A DNA stretch of 64,000 nucleotides from Edaphobacter sp. (GCF_028283685.1 NZ_JAPWKF010000007.1:434001-498000); one strand, 5' to 3'. Counted from the stretch's first letter, positions 25,908 to 35,136 are shown. The notes: generated by a model not told the origin, from the sequence alone. Program-made: numbers and translations.

Positions 25908-26402
25908 ATGGCCGATACTGCAGCGTCGCTTTTTCTTGCACATTCCACCGCGAAGCTCGATCAGATGACCGGGTTTCTCAACTCCTGCCTGGAGAAGCTG
26001 AGCGAGGAGCAGATCTGGGAACGAAATGGGGCTCACGAAAACGCCATAGGCAATCTGGTGCTTCATCTGACAGGGAATATGCGGCAATGGATCATGCATG
26101 GTGTTGGCAAGGCGGAGGATGTGCGGCTGCGTGACGAAGAGTTCAGCACGCGGAGCGGCATGACGCCTCAGCAGCTGCAGGATCACTTCGCGGCCACGGT
26201 GAGCGAAGCCAAAGCGGTGATCGCCGCGCTGCCGCATGAACGGCTTATGGAGAGGGCTACGCCCCAGGGGCGGGACGTGACGGTGCTGGATGCGATCTAC
26301 CAAGTGGTCGGACATGTCCAGCAGCATGTGGGTCAGATCATCCTGCTGACGAAGCAGATGACGGGGCGGGATCTCGACCTGACGATGCCGCGCCCGCGCT
26401 AG
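25908..26402 (+). CDS. DinB family protein
   Basis: A 164-residue four-helix protein of the DinB/DUF1572 type. The three metal-binding histidines expected for DinB folds are plausible in HENAIGNLVLHLTGN (H~43 and H~53) and in the C-terminal VVGHVQQHVGQI. These proteins are a metal-dependent thiol S-transferase-like superfamily (bacillithiol or mycothiol transferases among them), but the actual thiol in Acidobacteriota is not known. The start at ATG 25908 (MADTAASLFL) has only a weak ribosome site. It is convergent with the FtsX permease pair, 21 bp from its end. A single-gene unit. Confidence 0.85.
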   Translation: MADTAASLFLAHSTAKLDQMTGFLNSCLEKLSEEQIWERNGAHENAIGNLVLHLTGNMRQWIMHGVGKAEDVRLRDEEFSTRSGMTPQQLQDHFAATVSEAKAVIAALPHERLMERATPQGRDVTVLDAIYQVVGHVQQHVGQIILLTKQMTGRDLDLTMPRPR

Positions 26403-26423
26403 CGATTCTCTTCCCTCTTCGCC

Positions 26424-27662
26424 TTACTCGTAGCGCAATGCTTCGATGGGATCGAGATTTGCCGCCTGGATGGCAGGGATCATGCCACTGACGACGCCTA
26501 CGACAACCAGCACCGAGGTCGCGATGATGACGATGTTCGGGGAGATGAGCAGGTAGATGTCGGCACCGGTGGCGTTGGTGGCGATGGCGCTATAAAAGGT
26601 GATGCCGCCGACGAGCTTACTGACGCTGAAGGCGAGGAGGATGCCTCCGATGCCTCCCACGCTGGTAATGACCATCGACTCGGCGAGAAACTGGAAGAGG
26701 ATGTGGCGCTTTCGTGCGCCGAGCGCCTTTTCGACACCGATCTCGCGGGTGCGTTGCTGCACGCTGACGAGCATGATGTTCATCAGGCCGATTCCCGCGA
26801 TACCGAGGGTGAGCACGCCGATGAAGAGCAGCAGCGCCTGTAGTCCGATGGAGATCAGGCGGAACTGCGACAGCTGCTCCATAATATTGGCGACGAAGAC
26901 GGCGTTGCGGTCGGAGGGACGGAAGCCGTGCGCCTCGCCCAGCTGATTCCGCAAGGCACGCTCCACGGCCTTGTGGTCACCGTGGAAGCTCATCCAGATG
27001 CCGTCAAGATACTTGGTGTCCTTGATATCTCCCATGGTATTGAAGGGGATATAGATGACGCGGTTGATGTTGTCATCGCCCTCCTGCATTTTGGGCCGGA
27101 GCACACCGATAACCTCGAAGCTGATGCCGTTGAGGCGAATCTTTTGACCGATGGGAAACATGCCGGAGAAGAGCTTGCTCTTGGCTTCGGAACCGATGAC
27201 GGCGACATGGCCGCGCTGCTGGAGGTCGGCGCCTGAGAGAAAGCGGCCTTCCTCGATCGGCATGTTCATAATCTCCTGCAGCTCCGGGGTGACGCCGTCG
27301 ACTTCCCAGGTGTAGGTGTGGAGATCATTCTGAACAGGAATACTCTTCCACAGCACAGGTGAGACATGAATGACGCCGGGGACGGTCTCCTGGATGCGTT
27401 CGACGTCGTCGCGCTGGAAGCGAATTTTGACGCCGGCTTTCGCGCCGCCGGCCTGCTCGCTGGTCGTACCGGGAAAGACGCCGATCATGTTCGTGCCGAA
27501 CTGGGCAAAGATGGTCTCGAAGGCACGGCCAAATCCGGCACCGTAGGCGAGCAGCAGGACAACGGTAGCAATGCCCCATGCCATGCCGACGATCGTGATC
27601 GTTGTGCGGCGGCCGTTGTGGCGCATGGCTTCGATAGCCTGACGAAAGATGTCCTTGAGCAT
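26424..27662 (-). CDS. ABC transporter permease, MacB/FtsX family (second of a pair)
   Basis: A 412-residue permease: N-terminal span (~18-40, TITIVGMAWGIATVVLLLA), MacB-type periplasmic domain (~45-250) and three C-terminal FtsX spans (~285-405). The cytoplasmic motif QQRTREIGVEKALGARKRHI is the family's contact with an ATPase, and the protein ends in LDPIEALRYE. It begins 3 bp after a paralogous permease gene, and the two likely form one heteromeric membrane unit. No ATPase or membrane-fusion protein is encoded beside them, so the partner must be elsewhere. Predicted role is efflux or lipoprotein/peptide transport; the substrate is unknown. Confidence 0.88.
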   Translation of the reverse strand: MLKDIFRQAIEAMRHNGRRTTITIVGMAWGIATVVLLLAYGAGFGRAFETIFAQFGTNMIGVFPGTTSEQAGGAKAGVKIRFQRDDVERIQETVPGVIHVSPVLWKSIPVQNDLHTYTWEVDGVTPELQEIMNMPIEEGRFLSGADLQQRGHVAVIGSEAKSKLFSGMFPIGQKIRLNGISFEVIGVLRPKMQEGDDNINRVIYIPFNTMGDIKDTKYLDGIWMSFHGDHKAVERALRNQLGEAHGFRPSDRNAVFVANIMEQLSQFRLISIGLQALLLFIGVLTLGIAGIGLMNIMLVSVQQRTREIGVEKALGARKRHILFQFLAESMVITSVGGIGGILLAFSVSKLVGGITFYSAIATNATGADIYLLISPNIVIIATSVLVVVGVVSGMIPAIQAANLDPIEALRYE

Positions 27663-27665
27663 GCG

Positions 27666-28922
27666 CTACTCCTTTCTGAGCGCTTCGACGGGCTCGAGCG
27701 CGGCGGCTTTGCTGGCGGGATAGATTCCGGCGACGATGCCGCAGAGCGTCAAGGTGGTCATCGCCATAACCGCCGACCAGGGCACAAGGCGAGGCGGATC
27801 GAAGCCCATCTGATTGTCGCCCATGGCTTTGCCCAGGACAAACATGAGAGCACCGGCACCCACGATGCCGATCAGGCCGCTGAGTCCGGTCAACAACAAG
27901 CCCTCCAGAAAGAACTGCGTGAGGATACTGCGCTTGGTGGCTCCCAAAGCCTTGCGCAAGCCGATCTCGCGTGTGCGTTCGGTGACGGTAACAAGCATGA
28001 TGTTGATGATGCCGACAGCTCCCAGGGCGAGAGTGACGATGCCGACACCGCCGAGGAAGACGTCCATGGCGGTGAAGATGAGGCCGATGGTTCGCTCGGA
28101 CTTGATGGTGTCCCACTCCTCGAAGGCGTCCTTCTGGGCGACGTCGAAATTGTGGCGCTGAGCGATGATGCCGTGAAACTCAGCCTTGGCGGTCTCATTG
28201 GTCTCAGGAGTGAGCGGCTGGTACTGGATGGAGGTGACGGCGTCGTCGGGGACGTTTTCACCCGTGATGGGAAAGAGCTCCATCATGGTGGTTAGCGGGA
28301 TGTAGAGGCGCTGATTGTCGCCATCGTTATTGCCACGGCCGATCTTGGCGGCGACTCCGATGACCTGGAAGCGCGCACCGTTGATGGTGATGAAAGCCCC
28401 CAGAGCGGGGCGGCCGGAAAAGAGCAGCTTGTTGTTCTTCGTACCAAGGACGACGACGCGCCGACGGAGGGCGAGATCCTCGGTATCGAAATAACGTCCT
28501 TCGGCTATGGGGAGGTTGCGGATGACAGGATAGTTAAGCTCGACCCCCATAACGGAGCCGCCGGTGCTCGAGAACTCACTGACCTGCTTGAGATCACCGC
28601 GGTTGATGAAGGCCGTGACGCCACGAATGTGGCTGGCTTCCGAACGAATGGCCTCGACGTCGCTGTAAGTGAGCTTATAGGGGCGCATGCCGGTGTGCTG
28701 ATTGGGCAGTGCCGGGATCGTGCCACCCCAGGCCATAATGACGTCGGTGCCGAGCTGGGAGAGCCCGCGACGCTGCCCCGAGCGAAAGCCTTCGCCAAGC
28801 CCAATGAGCAGAAGCAAGGACGCCACGCCCCAGGCGATGCCGAACATGGTGAGGAACGAACGGAGCTTGTTGGCGCCGATGGAGCGGAAGACCTGAGCGA
28901 AGATGTCGTACAAGGCGCGCAT
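27666..28922 (-). CDS. ABC transporter permease, MacB/FtsX family (first of a pair)
   Basis: A 418-residue paralogue of the downstream permease, with the same order: N-terminal span (~18-42, SFLTMFGIAWGVASLLLLIG), periplasmic domain (~45-280), three FtsX spans (~290-410), the cytoplasmic motif TERTREIGLRKALGATKRSI and the ending LEPVEALRKE. Only 3 bp separate it from the second gene, so expression is coupled. The pair is typical of Acidobacteriota genomes, where FtsX permeases are expanded. No ABC ATPase lies within the window near it. The ATG at 28922 is preceded by a weak purine stretch. Confidence 0.88.
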   Translation of the reverse strand: MRALYDIFAQVFRSIGANKLRSFLTMFGIAWGVASLLLLIGLGEGFRSGQRRGLSQLGTDVIMAWGGTIPALPNQHTGMRPYKLTYSDVEAIRSEASHIRGVTAFINRGDLKQVSEFSSTGGSVMGVELNYPVIRNLPIAEGRYFDTEDLALRRRVVVLGTKNNKLLFSGRPALGAFITINGARFQVIGVAAKIGRGNNDGDNQRLYIPLTTMMELFPITGENVPDDAVTSIQYQPLTPETNETAKAEFHGIIAQRHNFDVAQKDAFEEWDTIKSERTIGLIFTAMDVFLGGVGIVTLALGAVGIINIMLVTVTERTREIGLRKALGATKRSILTQFFLEGLLLTGLSGLIGIVGAGALMFVLGKAMGDNQMGFDPPRLVPWSAVMAMTTLTLCGIVAGIYPASKAAALEPVEALRKE

Positions 28923-29064
28923 GACGGTTATTGGACTCGAAGAGACACTCTCCGATACGCAGAATGTCAGGAAAGGGTTCCGTGCAGGGACGAATAACCG
29001 TTACCTACTCCCGCGAGAGCATCTTACAGGAGGATTGCCCTCTCCTGAACGGGGATGGAAGCGC

Positions 29065-29646
29065 CTAATTCGGACGCGAGAGGGTCTGGTTCTTTACCAG
29101 CATGGGAGCGTCCGGGTCGGAGAGCACCTCCGTACGGATACCGAGCGCGGTGAGCATGCCGACTACAGTATCAAGGGCCAACGCATCCACCAGGGGTGGA
29201 TGGAGCAGACGCACCGTCTCGCCCTTCTGCAGCTGGCCACGCACAGCGACGGCACGCTCCGGCCGGTAGACGCAGGAGGCGAGATCCGTGATGCTGAGTG
29301 CTTCGCTGGGGGTGCAGAGGATCGTCTTCGGCGGGGCCATGCGGTCGATCATGCTGAAGATCTCGAGCTTGGACTCAAGCTCATCGGGAACGAAGTCGAC
29401 GGCGATGTCGGCCTCGCGAACGGCCTCTTCGACCGTGGAGGCCAGCTGGAGTTCACCGAAGCCGCCGCGCAGACTCAGGTCGGCGTACTCGACCTCGGCG
29501 TTGCGAAGCTTCGAGGGCATGACGTCCTCCAGCACAACGTAGAAGCCGGCCGCAGCACATGCCATGGCAAAGCTGCGGCCGGCCAGACCTGCGCCGATCA
29601 CGGCGATCACACGAGCCGTGGGTTGGACTCCTGCAGAAGCATTCAC
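29065..29646 (-). CDS. Short 3-hydroxyacyl-CoA dehydrogenase-like NAD-binding protein
   Basis: A 193-residue protein with only the N-terminal NAD-binding domain of the 3-hydroxyacyl-CoA dehydrogenase family: IAVIGAGLAGRSFA (G-x-G-x-x-G at ~16-24), then ADIAVDFVPDELESK and CTPSEALSITDLAS, the equivalents of the family's A-D-V-E-A-V-E and N-T-S-S-L segments. The usual C-terminal helical dimerisation domain is missing; normal proteins are ~280 residues or more. The start is GTG 29646, which overlaps the stop of the 61-residue gene upstream (GTGA), so translation is coupled. It is third after malQ and the small gene. It may be a substrate-binding or regulatory remnant rather than an active dehydrogenase. 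Confidence 0.75.
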   Translation of the reverse strand: MNASAGVQPTARVIAVIGAGLAGRSFAMACAAAGFYVVLEDVMPSKLRNAEVEYADLSLRGGFGELQLASTVEEAVREADIAVDFVPDELESKLEIFSMIDRMAPPKTILCTPSEALSITDLASCVYRPERAVAVRGQLQKGETVRLLHPPLVDALALDTVVGMLTALGIRTEVLSDPDAPMLVKNQTLSRPN

Positions 29647-29828
29647 TTCTTGGCCGAAACAGCAGTGATCACGGAGTCGTAGCTGGGGTCAGCCTGCTTG
29701 ATGTGCTCAGCCACGCGCGCACGCTCCTCGTCGGTAAGCGACGGCAGCACGGCGAGGATGCGGCGCAGGGTGACGGAGATGTCGTCGACGTAGTTCATGG
29801 TGCGGATCGCTTCGCCAGAGAGTGGCAT
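29643..29828 (-). CDS. Small protein of unknown function (61 aa)
   Basis: A 61-residue acidic/amphipathic protein (MPLSGEAIRTMNYVDDISV...). It is likely all-helical, has no membrane span and has no motif I can assign. It is supported by a strong GAGGAG site 5-9 nt before ATG 29828 and by its position: 34 bp downstream of malQ and overlapping the start of the next gene by a GTGA junction. That arrangement strongly suggests it is translated, and probably works with the hydroxyacyl-CoA-dehydrogenase-like protein. Confidence 0.65.
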   Translation of the reverse strand: MPLSGEAIRTMNYVDDISVTLRRILAVLPSLTDEERARVAEHIKQADPSYDSVITAVSAKK

Positions 29829-29862
29829 GTTTACTCCTCGGGATTGGGATTGCTCTCCCAGT

Positions 29863-31452
29863 CTAAATGCTGTCGGGCTGCTCTGCCGGACTGACGGCCA
29901 ACGGTATGACGGGCGAATTGGCCACCTCGGGCGGAACGTAGCCGTCGCGATCGGTCATCTCCATCAATGCCGCGAGCTGCGTGGCGAAGTCCGGGTGCAG
30001 GGCGTTGGGACCATAACGCCAGGCCCAGTTGCCATCGATGGCAGCTGGAGTGTTCATGCGAGCCTCGCTGCCGAGGTGCAGGAGATCCTGCAGGGGAAAG
30101 ATGCAGATGCTGGCGACGGAGCGTGCGGCCCCGCGCATCATGGCCCAGACGACCTCACCGTTGTGGTGGATGGGCTGGAGATACGTCTGCACGTTGGTTC
30201 GCTCGTAATCGCCGATGTCGTCGTTCCACCAGCCGAGGGTCGTGTTGTTGTCATGCGTGCCGGTGTAGACGACGGTATTAGGCACGAAGCTCTGCGGGAG
30301 GTGGAGGTGGCCGCCGCGGTCGGAGAAGCCGAACTGCATGACGCGCATGCCGGGCATCTGGAAGTGGAGGCGCAGCTCATCGACCTCGGGCGTGATGAGA
30401 CCAAGATCTTCGGCGATGAAGGGCAGCTGGCCGAAGACCTCGCGGAGACGATTGAAGAGGGCGTGTCCCGGAGCCTTAACCCAGACACCGTTGACGGCGG
30501 TGGCCTCCTCGGCGGGGATAGACCAGAAGGCCTCGAAGCCGCGGAAGTGATCGAGCCGGATCATGTCGTAGAGGGTGAGCGAGCGGCGGATGCGCGCGAC
30601 CCACCAGTCAAAGCCACGCTTCTCAAGAAGCTTCCAGCGATAGAGCGGATTGCCCCAGCGCTGGCCGGTCTCCGAGAAATAGTCCGGGGGGACACCGGAG
30701 ACGCGGATAGGCTTCCCTTCTTTGTCGAGTTCGAAGATATCGGGGTTGGTCCAGACATCGGAGCTGTCATAGCTGACGAATATCGCGACGTCGCCGAGGA
30801 TGCGGATCGCGCGCTCGGCGCAGTAGCCGCGCAGCTGACACCACTGCTCGTTGAAGAAGAACTGCACAACCTGCTCGACAGCGATCTCCCGAGCATACTG
30901 CTCGAGCGCCGCGGCCATGGCTGCATCCTGACGCAGGGCCAGATCGGTGGGCCACTCGTTCCAGCTCTTGTACTCGAACTGGCGGCGCAGCACGCTGAAC
31001 ATGGCGTAATCCGCGAGCCAGGTGCTGTTCTCGTGGGCGAAGGACTGGTAGCGTGCGCGGGCATCGTCGGGTGCGCGATCGAGGAAGTTCGCCGCAGCCT
31101 CTTCAATGAGCGGCAGCTTCTTCTCGTAGGCAGCGCCAAAGTCGGCCGCGCCATCGTGGCCTGGGAGGCCCGCGATGCGATCCTGCGTCAGCCAGCCATC
31201 GGCGACAAGGCGCTCGAGGCTGATGAGCAGCGGGTTACCGGCAAAAGCGGAGATCGCTGAATAGGGAGAACTGCCGTACCCCGTGGGGCTCAATGGCAGG
31301 ACCTGCCAGAGATGCTGCTTGGCGGCGACGAGAAAATCGACAAAGGCATAGGCTGCAGGGCCGAAGTCGCCGATGCCCCCATACGAGGGGAGAGACGTCA
31401 CATGCAGCAGTATCCCGGAGATACGCTGTTCCTTCACTGCTTCCCCACTCAT
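29863..31452 (-). CDS. malQ: 4-alpha-glucanotransferase (amylomaltase), GH77
   Basis: A 529-residue cytosolic enzyme that transfers alpha-1,4-glucan segments in maltodextrin and glycogen metabolism. It is of the short bacterial/plant D-enzyme type. GH77 features seen: GILLHVTSLPSYGGIGDFG near the N-terminus, PLSPTGYGSSPY, the nucleophile region IRLDHFRGFEAFW, the acid/base region IAEDLGLITPEV, and the transition-state-stabiliser region GTHDNNTTLGWW. The frame opens at 31536, but ATG 31452 has GGGGAG about 7 nt upstream and begins just before the conserved start of the domain, so I prefer it. First gene of a three-gene set with the 61-residue protein and the short dehydrogenase-like protein. 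Confidence 0.92.
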   Translation of the reverse strand: MSGEAVKEQRISGILLHVTSLPSYGGIGDFGPAAYAFVDFLVAAKQHLWQVLPLSPTGYGSSPYSAISAFAGNPLLISLERLVADGWLTQDRIAGLPGHDGAADFGAAYEKKLPLIEEAAANFLDRAPDDARARYQSFAHENSTWLADYAMFSVLRRQFEYKSWNEWPTDLALRQDAAMAAALEQYAREIAVEQVVQFFFNEQWCQLRGYCAERAIRILGDVAIFVSYDSSDVWTNPDIFELDKEGKPIRVSGVPPDYFSETGQRWGNPLYRWKLLEKRGFDWWVARIRRSLTLYDMIRLDHFRGFEAFWSIPAEEATAVNGVWVKAPGHALFNRLREVFGQLPFIAEDLGLITPEVDELRLHFQMPGMRVMQFGFSDRGGHLHLPQSFVPNTVVYTGTHDNNTTLGWWNDDIGDYERTNVQTYLQPIHHNGEVVWAMMRGAARSVASICIFPLQDLLHLGSEARMNTPAAIDGNWAWRYGPNALHPDFATQLAALMEMTDRDGYVPPEVANSPVIPLAVSPAEQPDSI

Positions 31453-31599
31453 ATCGACACTCCCCACCGGTCTGATTTCTTTACGCTCCCTGTTGGACGC
31501 AGATTGGGAGCACGGTGACTGTGTAAAGTCTGTCATGGTCTGAGATAAAAGCTGACGGGCATGACTCCCAAAGGTAACGGGGCAGCGATGCAGGAGGGC

Positions 31600-31627
31600 A
31601 AAAAAGGCCCGGGATCATCCCGGGCCT
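31600..31627 (-). terminator. Rho-independent terminator downstream of the PpiD-like gene
   Basis: An 11-bp inverted repeat, AGGCCCGGGAT / ATCCCGGGCCT, with effectively a 3-5-nt loop once the tip is left unpaired. On the minus strand the stem is followed by TTTTTT. It lies 22 bp past the stop of the peptidylprolyl isomerase gene. Confidence 0.85.
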
Positions 31628-31649
31628 CTGTGATGGTGGTTCGAAGCGT

Positions 31650-33623
31650 TTACTTGCCGGTGGGAAGTGCGGGAGCCGTCGGCTTCTTGGCGTAGCGGAC
31701 TGCGCCTGCGGTCTCATACTTCTTGGTCACCGTGCCAACATAGACGCGGAAGAGCTCTTCGCGCTGATCGTTGAGCTGCTGCTCGCGGGTCTGATCGAAG
31801 TTCTTGGCAATCTCGTCGGCCGTGGGCTCCTGCTTGTCGGTCACCGTCAGCACAACACCGGAGCGGCCGAGGTTGATAGGACCGGAGACAACACCCTTGT
31901 TCAGCGAGAAGGCAACGCTCGCAGGACCGCCCATGGAGCCGATCTCCGGTACCTGGGCATCCCGTCCAACCATCTCGCTGGACTTCACCGGGATATTCAT
32001 CTCCGCTGCAGCCTTCTTCAGATCGTTGAGCACCTTGGCGCGGTCATCGAGCTTGGCCAGCTGGGTGTTGAGCAGCAGGGGAACCTTCTGCTCACGGTAG
32101 TCGTCGAGGATATGCGTCTTATAGTCGGCGAACTCAGGGGCATGAGCAGCCTTGACGTCGACAACCTGGAAGACAGCGAAGCCGTCGCCGGTGGAGACAG
32201 AGGCAGGATCAGCTCCCTTGACCACGCTAAAGGCCTGGGTCAACAGACCGGAGGCATCGGCCAGACCGGCTACAACGCCATCCTTGGCGACATAATCAGT
32301 GGTGACGGCGTGGAGGCCACGAGCCGTTGCGGCCTTCTCAAGGCCATTCTTCTTGGCGTCGGAGGCGAGCTGCGAAGCAAATGTCTGCTCGGCGGCACCT
32401 ACGCGCTGCTGCTCAAGAACAGGAACGATCTCAGCCTTGACCTCGGAGAGAGGACGCAGATGAGCTGTCTTCTTCTCTTCGACCTGAAGGATGTGATAAC
32501 CGAACTGCGTCTTGATCACGTCGGAGATCTGTCCGGCGTTGAGCGAGAATGCCGTCTTGTCGAACTCAGGAACAGTGCGGCCGCGATCGAGCCAGCCGAG
32601 CTCACCGCCCTGCGTCTTGCTGCCGGGGTCATCGGAGTTTTTGCTGGCGAGATCGGCGAAGTTGCCGCCGTTCTTGATCTGCTTCAGCAGGTCGTCGGCC
32701 TTCGCCTTGGCAGCCTGATCGGTCTTGGCATCAGCACCCTGCGGTACGGCGACGAGGATGTGGCGAACCTTCACCTGCTCCTTCACCTCGTACTGCGACT
32801 TGTGCTGGTTGTAGTAAGCCTCAACATCGGCATCGGAGATCTGCGGCTTGCCGCCGGGCAGATTCGAGGCATCGAAAGAGGCGTACTGGATCTTGCGCGT
32901 CTCGGGAACAGCGGTCGCGTACTTCGCGGCATTGTCCTTGAAGAACTTCTGGAGCTCATCGTCGCTGGGGGCGACGGTCTTGGCCAGGTCGTCCGCCGAG
33001 ATGACGGCGTAGTCAAACTTCACCTTGGTGGCCTGCGTCTTGTACGCCTCACGCACGGCGTTGTCGGAGACGCTGACGCCGCCGGTGATCAGCGACTGCA
33101 GACGCTGCAATTCCATGTCAGCCTTGATCTGCGACTCGAACTCGGAGCGGCTGGTCTGGAAGAACTGCTGCACGAAGTTCATGTAGGCGTCGTCGCCGAT
33201 GTACTTGCCACCGGGAAAGAGGTACTGCGCGAAGGCACCGGTCCGCAGCTCGCGACGAAGGTCCTCATCGGAGACCTGCAGGTTCATGCGGTCTGCCTCG
33301 TGCTTGAGGATCTGGCGCTGGACCAGAATCTGAGCAGCCCGCTGCGACATGTAGGGCAGAAGAAACTCGGGAAGACGCTGCTGCTGAAGCTGACGGGCGG
33401 CAAGCTGGTTGACTTCGGTCGTCTTCACGGTCGAACTGTCTACGCCCAGGCGGCCAAGAAATCCTGTCTGGCGAACCGTGGCAAAGACGTCTGCGCCGGT
33501 CGTGCCTGCGTCGTCAAAGACGCCGGGCACAAGAGTGATCACCATGGTGACCACCGCAAAGCCAATAATGACAGCAAAGAGAATCTTGGTGATGCGGTTG
33601 TCCTGCTGCAGAATACGAATCAT
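31650..33623 (-). CDS. PpiD/SurA-like periplasmic peptidylprolyl isomerase
   Basis: A 657-residue membrane-anchored chaperone/isomerase. One N-terminal span (~12-33, ITKILFAVIIGFAVVTMVITL) is followed by a SurA-N-like helical region (~60-260), a parvulin domain (~285-385, KVRHILVAVPQG ... GGELGWLDRGRTVPEFDKTAF ... FGYHILQVEEKK) and a C-terminal region (~390-657) that may form a second, inactive parvulin-like fold. It should assist folding of outer-membrane and periplasmic proteins at the inner-membrane surface. The layout is that of PpiD (E. coli PpiD 623 residues). Monocistronic, with a clear terminator downstream. Confidence 0.88.
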   Translation of the reverse strand: MIRILQQDNRITKILFAVIIGFAVVTMVITLVPGVFDDAGTTGADVFATVRQTGFLGRLGVDSSTVKTTEVNQLAARQLQQQRLPEFLLPYMSQRAAQILVQRQILKHEADRMNLQVSDEDLRRELRTGAFAQYLFPGGKYIGDDAYMNFVQQFFQTSRSEFESQIKADMELQRLQSLITGGVSVSDNAVREAYKTQATKVKFDYAVISADDLAKTVAPSDDELQKFFKDNAAKYATAVPETRKIQYASFDASNLPGGKPQISDADVEAYYNQHKSQYEVKEQVKVRHILVAVPQGADAKTDQAAKAKADDLLKQIKNGGNFADLASKNSDDPGSKTQGGELGWLDRGRTVPEFDKTAFSLNAGQISDVIKTQFGYHILQVEEKKTAHLRPLSEVKAEIVPVLEQQRVGAAEQTFASQLASDAKKNGLEKAATARGLHAVTTDYVAKDGVVAGLADASGLLTQAFSVVKGADPASVSTGDGFAVFQVVDVKAAHAPEFADYKTHILDDYREQKVPLLLNTQLAKLDDRAKVLNDLKKAAAEMNIPVKSSEMVGRDAQVPEIGSMGGPASVAFSLNKGVVSGPINLGRSGVVLTVTDKQEPTADEIAKNFDQTREQQLNDQREELFRVYVGTVTKKYETAGAVRYAKKPTAPALPTGK

Positions 33624-33825
33624 GCTTGACTGAAGACCTTTACTTCAACGCCACCATCCGACACGGTGAACGCGCGCCCGGTATTTGCGAAGCCAGAACA
33701 AGACCCCCTGAGGGTCTGCCGGATGCAGGGCAAGCTTAAAGTATAAATCAGAGGGCGCGGTGGATTCCCTCCCCTGCCTGCCGGGAGTAGAGACTTAATC
33801 GTTATGCCAGCCCCACAAAATACAT

Positions 33826-33851
33826 CGGCGGACCCGGTGTGGGGTCCGCCG
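33826..33851 (-). terminator. Hairpin terminator downstream of the BON-domain gene
   Basis: A perfect 10-bp inverted repeat (CGGCGGACCC / GGGTCCGCCG) with a 6-nt loop, 19 bp past the BON gene's stop. The minus-strand continuation is ATGTATTTTG, a short interrupted T-run. Confidence 0.7.
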
Positions 33852-33870
33852 AAAATCTCTTCCGCCAGGC

Positions 33871-35136
33871 TCAACGATAGCGGTAGTAGGGGTAGTACGG
33901 TGCGGGATATCCATAAGGATACGCAACCGGGCCATAGGGATACGGTGAAGAATAGCGGCGCTGCAACTGCTGCGGTCCTGCCATCTGGGGCGGCATCGTC
34001 GCGGCCAGTCGATCAAGTTCAGCCTGCGAGACCGCATTGATTGGGACTTGCTGCGAAAGCCGGAAGCTGAGGAGCGCCTCAGAAGGAACAGTAGCATCGC
34101 CCTGGTGAGACGCCGAGGACAGGCCGATGCCGGCGACGCCGCCGATGCCTGCTCCAAGCAGCGCGCCCGGACCACCACCGGCGACCGCTCCGATGAGGGC
34201 ACCCATGGCTCCGAGACCGACGGTGGTGCCGACGGTCTGGCCGGTCTTGCTATACCCCTGGTGCGTCCACGGATCCGTCGCCAAAGCGTAGGTGCGGCCT
34301 TCGAGAGTAATCTGCGTCAGCTGCAGTGCAAGACCTCCGCCGCCTTTTAAGTCACCACTGGGATGAACGTCGACGACCTGCCCCTGCACCTGAGCCCCAC
34401 GCGGAACAGCGACCATACCTCCGAGGACGACCTGGTTAACGACGACGCCGTCAAAAGCCGCTCCCGGCTGAGTGTGACGGCTGTCCATCGCCTGATTGAT
34501 GCGAACCTGCAGATAGGTGCCGACAGGCAGCGTAAGGGAATCTCCTGCCTGCTGCGAGCGATATGGCTGTGGCGAGGTGCTGGCAGGAGGATAGGCTCCG
34601 GCCTGCTGCGGATAAGGCGGATACTGCTGTTGCGCCCCCTGCTGCGAAGAATAGGGTGGCTGAGGAGCGCCCTGCTGCTGCGGCGGCATCGATGCACCGG
34701 CATCAGCTTGCTGTTGTCCGTCTGGCTGCTGTCCTGCATCGGCAGGCTGCTGCATATTCCGATCGGCAGGGTCAGGACTGGCATCGCTGGCGGCCTGTGA
34801 TGTATTCGCATCAGGCTGCGTCGCCTCCCCGATGACCAGCTCATCGACAACCTTCACCACGCCGGGAGCAGTTGCGACGGCCTGCTCAGCCTTGTCGCGT
34901 GATGCCTCATCACGCACCGAACCGGTGATGGTAACCGTTCCATAAACGGTCGTAGTGCCGATAGCCTGATCTGCAAGTTCAGACACACCCGCCAGCGCCT
35001 TCAGGACATTCGACTCCACCTGTGCATCCGGCATACTCTTCTGCTGCGCAAGAGCCGAAACAGAGAGTGCTGCTGGTCCGACTACACCTAGAACGGCCAG
35101 GCGAATCAAGCGCCTCCAACCGTGATCCGTAAACAT
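33871..35136 (-). CDS. Secreted BON-domain protein with glycine-zipper segment
   Basis: A 421-residue envelope protein. A signal sequence (LIRLAVLGVVGPAALSVSALAQ, ~9-30) is followed by a BON domain (~35-105, TVYGTVTITGSVRDEA ... VVDELVIGE), a long low-complexity Q/P/A-rich linker (~110-195), a beta-rich domain (LPVGTYLQVRINQAMDS ..., ~197-295), a glycine-zipper stretch (GAMGALIGAVAGG ... GAGIGG, ~310-345) and a Pro/Tyr-rich tail. BON and glycine-zipper modules associate with membranes, so a periplasmic or outer-membrane structural role is likely. ATG 35136 has GGAGGG just upstream; longer in-frame starts at 35148 and 35178 are less well placed. Monocistronic. Confidence 0.8.
   Translation of the reverse strand: MFTDHGWRRLIRLAVLGVVGPAALSVSALAQQKSMPDAQVESNVLKALAGVSELADQAIGTTTVYGTVTITGSVRDEASRDKAEQAVATAPGVVKVVDELVIGEATQPDANTSQAASDASPDPADRNMQQPADAGQQPDGQQQADAGASMPPQQQGAPQPPYSSQQGAQQQYPPYPQQAGAYPPASTSPQPYRSQQAGDSLTLPVGTYLQVRINQAMDSRHTQPGAAFDGVVVNQVVLGGMVAVPRGAQVQGQVVDVHPSGDLKGGGGLALQLTQITLEGRTYALATDPWTHQGYSKTGQTVGTTVGLGAMGALIGAVAGGGPGALLGAGIGGVAGIGLSSASHQGDATVPSEALLSFRLSQQVPINAVSQAELDRLAATMPPQMAGPQQLQRRYSSPYPYGPVAYPYGYPAPYYPYYRYR

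Noticed and set aside
29797..31260. Long (487-codon) plus-strand open frame opposite the 4-alpha-glucanotransferase gene
   Set aside because: It mirrors the codon pattern of malQ, has no recognisable domain, and lies antisense to clear GH77 motifs.
32112..33629. Long (505-codon) plus-strand open frame opposite the PpiD-like gene
   Set aside because: Leucine/valine/glycine-rich translation with no domain; a shadow of the GC-rich antisense strand of a confident gene.
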